From positions 8,618,001 to 8,682,000 of the forward strand of contig NC_135772.1 of the NCBI RefSeq assembly GCF_028453695.1: DNA of 64,000 nt. The letters are read 5' to 3'. Each line of letters opens with the position of its first letter. Position 1 is the stretch's first letter. Under the pieces are notes generated by a model, which made no database searches, was not told where the DNA came from, and was given only the letters and a program-made list of their open reading frames with translations. Source of the stretch: Augochlora pura (Eukaryota; Arthropoda; Insecta; Hymenoptera; Halictidae). Below are positions 11,726-23,660 of the stretch, piece by piece. The position numbers were made by a program, and so were the translations under genes.

Positions 11726-12898
11726 CAGTTACTCGATTTAATATTCGGACATCATGGTACTTGCGTCATTATTGCTCTATATATCTATTTGAAATAGTTC
11801 TATCGAATTTTCTAATCGATATATTATTTGAAATAATATTTGGACATATAATATGACATAAGGTTCTTTCCTCTGTATACAAATACATTTGAATAAAATT
11901 ACAATAATTTTAATATTTTGTTGGATGTCCGTTTTGCTTTATAACATGCTTTAAACGCGTCGGCATGTTTGAAATGATTTTAGTTAAATAACTTTGAGTG
12001 ACATGTCCCCACTCTTCTGTCAAGTGTAACTTAAGCACTTTTTGTGTTCTGATTAGGGTTTTTCGAATATTTCAATCTAATAACTCCCATAAATTCTCTG
12101 TGGAGTTTAGGTCCGGTGACTGTGGCGGAGGTTGGAGCACCTTAGGACAATGATACAATAAAAATTCTAGGACAATCCTCGATATGTGTTTGGGATCATT
12201 GTCCTGATAAAATTTGAAAGTATTTTCTATGCCCATATTCGTTGCACTTTTCATTAAATTTTGTTTTAATACAACTAAGTACTTGTTTTTATCTAAAATT
12301 CCATCAATGATAATTAACCCATACCATCAGGCTTCCACCACCGTGTTTCATCGTCGGTTTCATATTATTTATTTGGAATTGTTTATTTGGTTTACGCCAC
12401 ACTAATTTTCGATTGCGGGTATTAAAGACATAAAGCTGACTCTCATCCGCAAAGATCATATCATTCCACCATAATTGTGTTTTAGAAATAAATTCTTTTT
12501 TTATTTTTCCTACCCATTTGCATAAATTCGTATAGAGAGCATGAAATATCTCAGGAAACTGATCCACATAAATCAATTGAGCTGCGACAAGTACTTGATG
12601 TCTAGAAACAAGCACACGAAGAGATTATACATATATTGACCTTCTGAAGCGAATAAGAGGTAAGATGTATCCCGGTGTCCGAATATTATTTCGACAGTAA
12701 AACGGGGCCTAATTCCGTTTATAATTCATTATGTATATAGCAATGAAAAATAAAATAAATGATTTTACATATTTGTAAACTAGGATATGTACTTTAAACT
12801 ATAACAGATCAGAAAATTCGATAGAACTATTTCAAATAAATATATAGAGCCATAATGACGCAAATACCATGGTGTCCGAATATTAGATTGAGTAACTG
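11726..12898 (-). mobile_element. Tc1-like element, 1173 bp, degraded
   Basis: Both ends read CAGTTACTCRATYTAATATT inward, inside terminal inverted repeats of about 90 bp, and TA dinucleotides flank the element (11724-11725 and 12899-12900), the Tc1/mariner target duplication. It holds a broken minus-strand transposase. The region where the N-terminal DNA-binding domain should be (about 12620-12800) is missing, so this is a shortened copy of an element normally about 1.6 kb. Confidence 0.85.
11910..12615 (-). pseudogene. Tc1-like transposase, DD34E catalytic domain only
   Basis: Broken frames encode the catalytic core: FADES (first Asp), YQDNDPKH (second Asp) and STENLWE (Glu), the DDE triad of Tc1 transposases, plus the conserved MKHGGGSLMVW block and a terminal GHPTKY before the stop at 11910. 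At least one frame change separates the first block (12304-12615) from the second (12072-12254), and a stop follows ENLWELLD. The paired N-terminal helix-turn-helix domain is absent. Confidence 0.8.
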
Positions 12899-12900
12899 TA

Positions 12901-13373
12901 AATTGTCATAGGATGATTTCAATTCGAACAAAGATGAACATAATATGCAAAGGGATGAATTTGCAGTGCAGAGCCTGTATCATTTTGTATCAGAGTGTAA
13001 CCGCGACCGCGGAGTCAATTGGTGAAAGACCCAGACATCAATCAAGCGGACGGTGTCCGGTCCAGGCGAGCATCGCTCATCGTCGCGAGTGAAAACATAA
13101 CCGCGGCAGTTAATATTCAATCCCCAGCATCGACGGTAGCCGGCGATCAGCGTCGCGGTTATAAATTACCGGAGAGCAGTCAGATGATGACGTAGTTCTC
13201 GCCGATTACTTTTGTAGGCAAATAGAAGCACAAAGACCGTGGAACTGGCGGCACCCGCGGAAACTAAAGTCGTAAAATTATACGCTCTCCCTCGCAGCCT
13301 CTTCTTGAGCGATTTCGTGGTTCGTTGCTCGTTGAAGACATATATCGAACAAGAGCTAGGTCAGGGGGAAGAC

Positions 13374-13413
<40 letters not shown>

Positions 13414-15177
13414 CGCGATAGAGGCGGGTGCATTCGCCTATCTCAACTTGCCTCGAGGAGGCCGAAGAAGCAGAAGTAGAAGCAACCTGCGCTTAGGGGA
13501 GAGACGCAGAGGGCTCGGTTGAAAAGTGGTTTGGCCAAAAGTACGGGGAAACTCGGTTGTGGGCATCGATCGGGGGCCTCTAACGAGGTCTTGCTAACTA
13601 GTTTGGAGCAGGATCGTTGCCGCGGACACCCTATTTGAATTCGGTTTTTGTGGCGCAAAAACTGACGGCGGGACAACGCCGCTGGGCACCGCGGATACGT
13701 AAATATGTACAGTATGCTGGTGGAAAAACTTACCCGCACCTTCGGCATCTCCTTCAGTCCGATGGCTGGCTGGCTCCTGTTGCTCTGCAACAACAATTCG
13801 GAATAACACGGTCAGCGAAATTAATTAACACGTTTCGTGACGTTAATTAAGACCGACTTCGGGGTTTCTGTTAATTATGCGACAGTACTGCCGGGCGAAG
13901 TTTGTTTATTTCGGGCCGCGGGACGGCTCCGGGAATAATTATTCTTTGAACAAGCTGCGTAGAAAAGTTGCCGTTGGAAACGGCGATGTTGCCAACGTCT
14001 TCCTTTCTCTGATAATCTGGGTACACCTGGTTACGGTGTCGCGGTCACAAAGGTTGTCGGATACTGAATTATAATGGAGAAATATTCTGCTGTTCGCGAG
14101 TGTGGAACGAATAGGAGTGGGGGGAAAGGTAACATGTATACTTTGAAACGATACCGTACGACTTTGTATAATACCATGCAAGTCTACGTTACAAAACAGA
14201 ATTTCTTCTTTTCGCGTATTGCGTGGTACTGTTTACTTGAGAAAAATGTTATGTAATGTGTGTTTTAATTAATGGAGTGCGGATATTGTATGTTTTTGTG
14301 ACAAGAAATGAGCAGACCAAATACAAGGCAATTGATAATACTTTCAGAAGATGTAAAATTGAAAGACACGAATTTACGATCCACAGTTAAGGATTAGTCG
14401 TATTAAATTTGTCAATAACGATAGAAATTTCGATTGTATTGATCAACAAATCATCGTAAGTAATAAAGTCACATAATATCCTTTGATATTAACAAAGATT
14501 TCAAAGGTTCTTTTCTAAGATAAGAAATAAATATTCATGTTACATCCTTCAGAAAAATTCACAGCCAATTAATATTCCTAAGAATGATCCAGTCTGGTCA
14601 GCATGATTGATTTTAATTAGAGTATAAATCTGAATAAAATTAATAAATCAATCGATAGATTGAAAACATTTGTGGCTTCTATGGACTAGGATTATTTTCG
14701 ACGAGTAGAAATATTTTATAGTACTTCATTTACGCAATTTCTGATACTTTATTGAGTTCACATGCATAATCAATTTAAAATGTATAAAAATCCTTCGTAT
14801 ATCGGTAAAAAAGAGCAGAAAACAAATGATTGTACGATATTTGATCAACCCGATACCATGCAATTGTTGATTGTAATCTACACCCGTCTCTCAATTTACA
14901 CAGTACTTCTTTAGCGTTCCCAATAATGCAATTAACCGGATACAGTCCACGTTTGGTGTAGTACCTAGGGTCAGTATTATATGTTCCATCGACACCATCA
15001 AATTGTAATAAAATATTTGATAGCCTTATTGAATTCTCGATAATTCATCGCCGTGTATTTCAATAAGGATATCAAATCTTTGAATAGAAAATTTGAACAT
15101 AAGCTATAGTAGGCTCTTATTACAACATTAGGTACCGAAGGGCTACCGAAAATCGTGCAACGGATAGCTTTCGGTTA
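12901..15177. other. GC-rich island with GA repeat; possible untranslated or small exons
   Basis: About 13000-14030 is GC-rich and contains a TATAAA (13160), a (GA)n run (13379-13410) and, on the minus strand, a 51-nt stretch (13734-13784) bounded by a GCAG acceptor-like and GGTAAGT donor-like sequence. This could be a promoter or 5' exon region of an unseen gene, but no peptide is recognisable. From 14040 to 15177 it is AT-rich with nothing supportable. Confidence 0.3.
13379..13410. repeat. (GA)n microsatellite
   Basis: Sixteen GA dinucleotides in an uninterrupted run within a GC-rich island. GA tracts like this are common near insect promoters (GAGA-type sites), but function is not shown. 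Confidence 0.9.
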
Positions 15178-15179
15178 TA

Positions 15180-16612
15180 CACTGCGCAACAAAATGATAG
15201 GACATCCCAAAATTTTTCGTGTTTCTCAAAATCAATAATGCATAGAAAGGTTTTGCATGTAGCTGTATAAACAGTACCTCTTCTTTATTAACACGTGAGA
15301 AAACAGCCACTGATTATGTTTTTTTACAGGAATTATATCAGTTTATGTAAAAGATGAATACGACAAAATGATAGGACACGTGCAGAAAAAATATGATTTT
15401 TATTTAATTTTAATGTTTTATTTAATTTCAATAATGTGTACACATTCCTTTCCTTTCTAGAACCGTTAACATTCTCCTAGGTAGTGATTTGTATAATTTT
15501 TTTAAATAACTACGCGAAATTGCGTTCCAACCTTCTTCAATCGCGGCTTTTAACTCTTCAATTGAATTAAATTGTCTACATTTTCTGTAGTCGATACGAG
15601 ATAACTGTCCCCAGACATTTTCAATAATACTCAAATCTGGTGATCTCGCCGGCCAAGGTAAAAGTTAAATATTATTTGATTGAAAATATTGTTTTACCGC
15701 TATGGCCGTACGCCCTGATGCATTATCTTGCTGAAAGATTACTGCAATTTCTTCATCAATTAGTTTTATATAATCAGCGCTTTTTAATTTCGCATTGATA
15801 AAACGAATATTTGTTTTCCTTTTATATCCAATTCCTCCCCAAACCATGATTTCTCCTCCTCTCATCTGACGTTTAACTTGAAACATCGGTTCTTTTCTAA
15901 GGTCATGAAAATAATACGACCAACCACCTGGTCCATCGAGAGTAAATCTTTTTTCATCGGTAAAAGCACTTTCTTCCACCTCTTCTTCCATCTAATGTGC
16001 TCCTTGGCAAACACCAATCGATCAGTAATATGTTTCTCTGTTAAGAGCGGCTTTCTCTGAATTTTTTTTACGTTCCATATGATCAGATTGTTGTAATATA
16101 CGCTATACATTCCTTACATTGGTTTCCATTGCTGCTTCCTGTGCTATGCTTAATTCTCGGGGTCTTTTAAAAAGTTTCTAATTACATTTCGACTTCTCTC
16201 TATTAATTTCGATATTTTCGAAATGCTTGCTTAGTTTTTTAAATTTAAAATAATTTTTTTCTCGGTTTTATTTAATTCGGTAGCACGGCCCATTTTGAAA
16301 GATGTAAGCTAATATTTTTAAATATCTAATTACTTAATCTTTGTTATTCACTGCTTATTATTGAAAAATAAACCATTTGAATATTATTTGATGTTAGTCT
16401 TTCAACAGGCACTTTGCTACTGACTTCTCTGTCGCTGCTGTTCTATTATTTTGTCGTACCCGGTTTTCACATAAACAAATATAATTCTTAGAAAACCACG
16501 GACACTGTGATCGCTATTTCGATACACTTTCGTGTATTACTGAAATAAGGATTTATATATGTAGCTACATGCAAAATCTTTCTATACATTATTGGTTTGG
16601 AGGAACACGACC
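15180..16612 (-). mobile_element. Tc1-like element with long IR/DR termini
   Basis: The left end after TA (15178-15179) starts CACTGCGCAACAAAATGA. Long inverted repeats of about 200 bp relate 15180-15395 to about 16430-16612. The 16-bp direct repeat ACAAAATGATAGGACA occurs at 15189-15204 and again at 15363-15378, the outer/inner site arrangement known from IR/DR-type Tc1 elements. The right tip diverges after about 16612 and its end and TA are not identified, so the right terminus is probably deleted or decayed. Confidence 0.75.
15428..16293 (-). pseudogene. Tc1-like transposase pseudogene (DD34E)
   Basis: Starting at an ATG at 16293 (MGRATELNKTEK), broken frames carry a putative N-terminal helix-turn-helix, then FTDEKRF (first Asp), FQQDNAS (second Asp), IIENVWG (Glu) and a C-terminal part ending at 15428. 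The GGW and VWGGIG blocks between the acidic residues fit Tc1 transposases. Several frame changes separate the pieces, so no intact protein can be made. Confidence 0.75.
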
Positions 16613-19600
16613 GTGACCTTTGTGCAAAATGAAATTTTTTTACATAAAATATAACTGCATAAACATTTATGTCCGTTTTTTATAATTTTAAGGAGTTATA
16701 AATAGTAGAATGAAATTATTCAAATTTTGTGATAACGTGATTTTGTGATCTGTTTCGTGTTTCATTTACTCGTTTTTGTCATAAATGCATAAAATCTGCA
16801 GGCTAGTTGTAAAAGTTCAATATCGTTGAATTGGTTTCGGTCGATGCGTCTCAATGGTGCCAAAGGCGCACGTAAAATCTTTCTTGAGGTTTTCTTAACA
16901 TTAACTACGATGATACGCTTTTGTTGGAGGATTTTACGAGGAAATAAAACCGTCTCGAATGACTGTCCACTTTAATTCGTCACAATCTTTGAGAAAGATT
17001 ATCTTCCTTTCACAGATTTAATATTTATTCGTGCTGAGATTTGAAAAATGTACAAACTAAATTTCATAGCATCAGATTCTTATATTTTCATTAGTATAAG
17101 TGCTAACTATTCAATAAGATTAAACCAAAAACGTCTAAAACATACTGCAGTAGTAAATTGCTATTGCAGTGTAGTCAAATAATTCAATATATCGATACAT
17201 AATGTAGATAATAATATATCATTATTTATTATTATTTACAATTATTTAGTATTATATAAAACTGATGCGACTTTTGTGAATGTATACAAAAATTGTTGAA
17301 TGTACAGTACCTTGGATGAAGATACTTGCGGTAGAATAATAGACGGCAATAAACTCTCTATAAATATTGACAAACTTTCAAGTTATTTAAAATTTAGATT
17401 AACCAACAGTTTTCATACATAGAAAATCTTTCGTTCATCAATTAGATAAAATGCTATATATATATAATAGAATGCTTGATAAATTATTTATTCCTGTCAC
17501 ATAATTTGTAAGATTTTCCAAGAAAAAGATTCCTACGAGTTTTGCAATATCCTATAGAAAAATGTCTAGGACTCGCGTTTTTCTGCGAATTTTTCAGCAC
17601 GCGTAAGTCCTTAAAGCGTTTTCTGAGTTAACAGGTTATACCGAACCATAAATTTTTAAGAGCCATTGCATAACCACCGGTAGGTAATGTGTCAAGATAC
17701 AAGCCCGAAAGCAGCGAAAAAATTTGTCGCGTATGCGCGTTCAAAAATGTATTGCTGTTTCGTCTTTTGTGGCGTTCCGAATGTTGTGTCTCGATAGCGA
17801 ATAAATCCGCCAGAGAAAGGCGACGCGTCGTTCCGTGCAGACCGGCCACCCATAGGAACAAACGACAAAACGATAAATTCAGGAAAACTGTCGAACCGTG
17901 CAGTATCGTCGTGTCGGGCCGTCATTGCTCGGAACGCGTAAATCTTAATTGACCAATCGCAGCAAAGTGGAGCTGGCAGTGTTAACCAACGGCCACGGAA
18001 AACTCGGCGCGAGAACTTGTTTCAGTCTGGTGTCGAATTTAAACTAATTGTAAGTACATAGAAACCGATCGACTATTTCAGTGAAATCAGCGTCTGTATG
18101 ATCGTCGCACACGTTAAATATTACATAACTCTCTCTCTCTGTCTCTCTCTCTCTCTATCTCTCTATCTTTCTCTCTTTCTATTTCTGCATTTTTATAAAG
18201 ATATAACCCTTGAAATAACATCCGTTAAACAGATTTTTCAAATTACAGCAATTCTTTTGAGTACAACTCTTTCTTTAAAAAATTTGTTAATAAAATAAAA
18301 AGTTAAGATAGACTAGTTACGAAATAAATCGATATGTTATTTGAAATATCCGTGCGTCTGCTGCAACATAATGCACATGTGAGAATTTAGTTGAATGCTT
18401 TATCTTCCGTGTAATGGAAAAAAAGTCCGCGGACAGCTCTACTAAAGGGACCACGCTCAAACAACTGGAAACAATTAACAACAGCGCAGCTGAAATGACT
18501 AAACCTGAGGGCTTTTTGTATCAGTCCTGTTGCACGTTTACTAAATGAGGTAAATCTCGTATACTATTAATGTTATACAAAAGCTAGTTGATGAATATTC
18601 GTCAACATTAATTTTGTACCTTAATTTCACCAGTTGCGTTTTATTTGCAATGCTATATTTTAAACAAAAACAGTACAATCTTTAATATCGGAACGTTCAA
18701 TTATCGAACAGTGCAAAGCACTTAAATTGTTAATTAAATTTTAATTTTCATAACATGGCAGAGCATTAAACAATATTTATTTTATTTTATATTCATTTCA
18801 TTTTTATTTTGAACTGAATAATAGGTAACAAAATATTGGTTTCCATGGTAATCGATTCACAGGCTACCAATAGGGAAAAAGCCGAATTATAGGCTACCGG
18901 TCGCTGAAATGTTAAGGTGAAACGAGTAATAGATGTTTTAAACTGCAGCTGTGTTATCAAACAAGAAAAGAGTTGGTTCACTTCTTCAATTATTGAAGCG
19001 AATGTTGCAAATGAAAGACTTTATTGGAATACCAAATGTTTGGATATATGGAGATTTTCTGTTTCATTATTCGTTCAATGCGAAATCATAATGTTAGCTA
19101 TCTCCCGAGCAGGATATCAAAAAATCCTTTTAAGCCTGGGAAGACAGAAGACGCGATTCCGTGTCATCAAATTTGAATTTCAATTGCACCCCGGTAGAAT
19201 CAATGCAGGGAATATCGATTGTAGCAGGACTGGAGCTTGCCCCGATAAAGATTACTAGACAGATTGGTTCATTTCGCAGTAGCATAAAATCAACAATCAG
19301 AACTAGATTGAGAAACAATGAAAACAGCGCTACGGTGATAATAGAACGGTTTATCTCGATTAATTACGGTTAATTGTATTGAGCAATTAGCCCAATTACG
19401 CGGGTGGCCAAGTATAGTGCGAGTAACTGTGGACCTTCTCTATACACCTATATTGGTCCAAATTATCGCGAAACAGCCGTACAAACCGCTCAAAGCAATT
19501 GTAGTCTTTGTAATCCTCGATACCATATGCTGTAGCAACAGTGTCTGTCAATATTTTCATCATAGATGTATAAAATATTTCATAGTCTGGTGTTTGAAAT

Positions 19601-20043
19601 TCTATAATCGTAACAATGCAATTTTGGAGTGACAGTTTAAAGACCAGAAACTACAAGAACTAAACTTAAATTAATTGCAGCTGAAGCATAAAAGTTTTAA
19701 CAATCCCAATTCAACTGTAAATTGAGGCTTTTAATCTCTCGTTCTACGTGAAAAGATTACGTCAAGCTGGTAAGCTGGATTCCAGATTTCATTCAAAGTT
19801 TATCTTGTTACGTACAACACTAAGTAAGCGTACACATGAAAATGAAATGAAAATATTCGGCAAACGAAATACTCTGTTCCCGAAATATACTGTTCCATTA
19901 TAGTATGGAATTAAATCACTCTCTTAATTATATTTTAAAGAAATAGCTTTTAATACTTCTGCCCTCGTCACACCGTAAGGTGAAAAATCTAAATGGATCT
20001 CATGTCTTATTTAGTAAAACATGTTAATCACACTAGTGTCACA
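16613..20043. other. No confident gene
   Basis: Mostly AT-rich. About 17690-18030 is GC-richer, with a TTTCAGTCTGG initiator-like sequence near 18020 followed 25 bp later by GTAAGT; this is suggestive only. A 44-codon frame (18414-18548, MEKKSADSSTKG start) has no known domain. No further gene or bounded element recognised. Confidence 0.3.
18129..18180. repeat. CT-rich microsatellite
   Basis: Imperfect (CT)n tract with occasional GT, AT and TT interruptions. It gives rise to a spurious Leu/Ser-rich open frame. Confidence 0.85.
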
Positions 20044-20045
20044 TA

Positions 20046-20979
20046 CAGTCGGTCCCATAAGTATTCGTACCCCCATTGCTTATAAGAGAAATTTGTTAAA
20101 ATCAAGGGACGCATGTAAGATTTTGCAATAAACTTTTTATTATGAATGACCACATGTATAAAGTTTATTTATACCAAATTATAACAAAATTGATTAACTA
20201 ATAATAAAAATATATTGATTCTATCCCTCGTAGTACGTAATAACAGTCCACAAAAGTATTCGTACCAGTGTAGATTTTGTCAAAAAGTGCATATTAGAGT
20301 AGCTTTTTTACTTTAAATTAATTTTCTAGTATTTAACGGGACCACCTTTATGCCGTATTATATCATTTAATCGATTTGGCATACTTTCTACCAGTTTTAA
20401 TGTAATATTTGGTTTAATACTATTCCAATCTCCAAAATTTCGATTTAAGCACTTGTTTATTGAAAATTTCATGCTCGAGTAGTCTTTTATCTATTTCCGC
20501 CTATAAATTTTCTATAGGATTCTTATCTGGACTCTGAGGAGGTGTATGTAAAAAATGGGGAACATGGTAAAGTATCCACTCACGAACAATCTGAGCAGTA
20601 TGCTTCGGGTCGTTGTCGCGTTGAAAATACTAGTCATCTTCCAGACCAAGCTTAATCGCACTTGAGTGCAGATTTTCTTCGAGTATATTTTTATACTTTA
20701 TCTTATCCAATATTCCATCGAAAAAGACAAGTTTGCCCACTCCGGATGCCGCCATACAGCCCCACACCATCGCGGAACATCCGCCGTGCATTACAGTTGG
20801 TTTTACATTTTTTAATTCTAGTTCTCTATTAGGCCTTCTCCAAATTTCTGCTTTTCCGTCACGTCCAAAAATATTAAGAAAGATAACAAAAAGTTTATGG
20901 CAAAATTTTACATGCATCCCTTGATTTCAACAGTTTTTCTTATAAGCAATGCGGGTACGTACACTTCTGGGACGACCTG
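20046..20979 (-). mobile_element. Internally deleted Tc1-like element
   Basis: TA at 20044-20045 and 20980-20981 flank a 934-bp element beginning CAGTCGGTCCCATAAGTATT. It is the same family as the 1661-bp copy at 34444-36104 but lacks the transposase N-terminal half: GRDGKAEIWRRPN-like coding passes at about 20880-20893 directly into the right terminal repeat. The left repeat has AAGTATTCGTACC at 20059-20071 and 20254-20266 (IR/DR pattern); the right retains only the outer part. Remaining coding has multiple stops. Confidence 0.85.
20346..20890 (-). pseudogene. Tc1-like transposase C-terminal remnant
   Basis: Contains the block after the first catalytic Asp (VMHGGCSAMVWGCMAASGVG), then RDNDPKHTA with the second Asp, PDKNPIENL with the Glu, and C-terminal sequence with several stops. 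The region holding the helix-turn-helix domain and the first Asp has been deleted, so catalysis is impossible. Confidence 0.75.
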
Positions 20980-21051
20980 TAGTAGTCCTAAATACAATAC
21001 AGATGTAAATATTCAAGCAATTCAAGCGATTCGAATATTTTCAAGTAAATA

Positions 21052-22341
21052 TTAGGTTGTCCCATAAGTTTCTCCCGCGCCACGCTATGAGTGATTCTAA
21101 GTGGCTGTATTTATATAAACATGCAGGCTTATCTCTTAGCAGTTTATGACATCGGTTTCAGTCGTCCCAGAGCTCTTTCAAAGTACGTTTCGTTGGTGAC
21201 AAAGTCTCTTCTAAAATTGTTTCTGCACCGTTCAATATGAAGAGTCAAAAGAAGTATTTGCGCCATGTTATGCTTCATTGCTTTAAAAAAGGCAATAGTA
21301 CAAAGGAAACTGCAGACGAGATTTGCACCGTTTACGGGAGCGGTACTACGACTATTAGGACCATCCGCGATTGGTTTAAAAAATTTAAAGCTGGCAATTT
21401 CGAGTTGAAAGATGAAGACCGCAACGTCCGCCCAGCAACGACGGATACGGACATTATCAAGACTGTGCTCACTGAAAATCCGCGATATAGTGTGCGTGAG
21501 ATAGTGGATGCCACGAATATTCCCAAGACAAAGGTGCATAAGCATTTAATCAAGATGGGATATGCGAATCGATATGAAGATTGGGTTCCACACCTATTGA
21601 CGGAGACCGGCCTTATGAACCGCGTTTTTATGTGCGATTTGCTTCTCCAGCGACAGGAAAGTGATCATTTCTTAAAGGAGCTTGTCACTGGAAACGAAAC
21701 TTGGATATTATACCAAAATATGTATCGAAAACTCACTTGGTATAAGGAAAATAGACCTTCAACTGTTGCGAAGCCTGGATTTCATCCGATGAAGGTTCTT
21801 TTGTGCATTTGGTGGGACTGGAAAGGTGTAGTTTACTACGAGCTCCTTCCTCAAGGTGATACGATCAATACTGACAAATATTGCAATCAACTGGATCAAT
21901 TAAAAAGCCGCCATAACAGAAAAACGGCCAGAATTGGCGATCCGACGAGGCGTCGTTTTCCACGACGACAACGCAAGACCGCATGTTGCGTTGACCGTAA
22001 TGCAAACATTATTACAGTTTGATTGAAACGTTCTACCTCATCCTCCGTGCTCTCCAGACCTAGCTCCATCCGATTATCACTTGTTCCTCTTCTTAAAAAA
22101 TTCTCTACGTGGTAAATCTTTCAAATCCATAAGCGAAATGAAAACGCACATAGATGAATATCTTGCAAATAAGCTTCAACAATTTTGGAAAGAGGGCATA
22201 ATGAGGCTTCCTGAGAGATGGAAGAAGGTTATAGAACAGAACGGTTCATATATAACATAATACATCCATCTTGAACGACAAATATCGTGTATTCATTTCG
22301 CATAAAAAAAAAAATAGAAAGAAACTGATGGGACACCCTAA
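21052..22341 (+). mobile_element. Full-length mariner element, inactive
   Basis: 1290 bp between TA at 21050-21051 and 22342-22343. Terminal inverted repeats are left TTAGGTTGTCCCATAAGTTT and right (reverse complement) TTAGGGTGTCCCATCAGTTT. Length and structure are those of a canonical mariner. It lies only about 70 bp from the deleted Tc1-like element, so two TA-targeting elements sit nearly back to back. Confidence 0.92.
21237..22260 (+). pseudogene. Mariner transposase, nearly full length
   Basis: The frame from the ATG at 21237 shows the N-terminal helix-turn-helix region (about residues 1-110), the linker WVPHLLTE, then the catalytic domain. The first catalytic Asp of the usual TGDE motif is Asn (TGNETW). 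An extra A in the run at 21902-21906 shifts the frame; downstream the other frame continues with HDDNARPH (second Asp) and LAPSDYHLF (third Asp), interrupted by a TGA at about 22022-22024 where Trp is usual, ending at the TAA at 22258. About 340 codons matches the family. Three independent lesions mean it is dead. Confidence 0.9.
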
Positions 22342-22343
22342 TA

Positions 22344-23400
22344 GAAAATTAGAGATCAACCATAATCGAGTAATCTATAATAAAAATTTCGGAGGTGGAA
22401 ATTCATCTTCAAGTATCTTGAAATCTTACGAGCCTTCGAGTATTCTAACCATTTGGTATGTCACATAATTCGCGTTCTTTATAGTGAACTCAAAAAATTC
22501 AAAGTTCAACTCGTGAAATCCGAGTGCTTGCACACCTCTGCTGAAAAGCGGAGTCCATTATTTTGTGAGATAGATGTAACCGACTCGGAAGTTTAATCAA
22601 AGTTTGCTGTTTCTTGCGCGGCTCGCCCTCGAATTTGGCAGCGATGGCCGCCGCGCCGGTTGTCACTGTATTTGTAATCGCTAGAAGTTTTCTATCGAGT
22701 TGTCTCGGTGCTCAGCCAAACGGTAATATTCGAGAGTGGCTCGACCCAGTTTCGATAATTGCGCACCGGTCAGGTTCGCAAGTTCCACGATTCTTCGGCT
22801 GTTTTGCCCATCGGTTGCCATTTTTCTCTCGCCCTGTCCTTTCTCGGATTGCGCCTTTCCCTTTTTCTCTCTTTCTTTCCCCCTGCCCTCTATCGGTCGT
22901 TTAATCGTCGCAATCCGGATTGCTTCCAAAAGGTAAAGGCGACCACTTGAAAGGCAAGCCCCGGCGAAAGAGAGACATGGCTGCTGCGAAAATTCGATGA
23001 CTTATCCGCCAGTTCGTTTTGTTTTCTTCGGGGAAACTTCTCCGCCCGAAGTCTCGTTTCGAACTCGTTTCGAACACTTCTACGAGCAATCCCGCGAATT
23101 TATCGACCCACGGTCGGTGTCAACTTATAACTTATAACGAGATTAAATGTGGATTGTGCCTCGAAAATATGATGTTATCGTTTCTTTTTTCGGTCAATTT
23201 TAGCTCGTCCGGAACTCCGTTCACGGATATTACTTCTTGCTAAAATTTCATTTAACTTTTCATGTTTATCGTCATCATTAATCTGGCTCGCAAAGGCGAT
23301 CGTTCCAGTGAAATCTTTCTCACGGCTTTGTCTGATAAGATACATATGTGCATACATTATGCTTCAAAAATGTCGAACAATTAAGAAATGTAGGATGCCT
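22344..23400. other. GC-richer stretch, no confident gene
   Basis: About 22600-23080 is GC-richer with a long pyrimidine-rich tract (22800-22890) that creates overlapping open frames on both strands. None has a recognisable domain. A regulatory or untranslated role is possible but unsupported. Confidence 0.3.
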
Positions 23401-23407
23401 GTGATCA

Positions 23408-23660
23408 TTTCAAGCAACGTTTACAAAAATATTTTCCGAGACACCGTTCAAAAGTTATTAACAAGAAACATTGACCAATGAGGGACGAGTACCAGTAACG
23501 CGAGGCGAGTGAGTCAATGAGCGAAACTGAGCTACATCTGCATGTTGGCTTGGTCTTCTCGTGCCAGCAGAGCTCGCTCCTCATTGGTCAACGTTTTTCG
23601 TTGATAACTCGTTAATTATGTCTCGGAGAAAATTTTTGTGAAGGAAAAGATTGCTTGAAA
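23408..23660. repeat. Inverted repeat (MITE-like), arms about 80 bp
   Basis: The arm at 23408-23484 (from TTTCAAGCAA through GACCAATGAGG) is matched in reverse complement by 23577-23660. The arms share CGAGAC, GTTA and ATTGACCAATGAGG blocks with scattered differences, and the loop is about 90 bp. Ends and target duplication are not clear, so it may be the core of a decayed foldback or MITE. Confidence 0.6.

Noticed and set aside
13239..13522. Arg/Glu-rich frames over the GA repeat
   Set aside because: The peptides are products of the (GA)n microsatellite in different frames.
18098..18298. Leu/Ser-rich small frame
   Set aside because: Created by the CT microsatellite; no conserved motif.
18414..18548. 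44-residue small ORF
   Set aside because: Plausible composition but no homology I recognise, no promoter and no start context evidence; not called as a gene.
22614..22950. Overlapping frames rich in Ser, Phe and Pro
   Set aside because: Derived from a pyrimidine-rich tract in three frames; no signal of a real gene.
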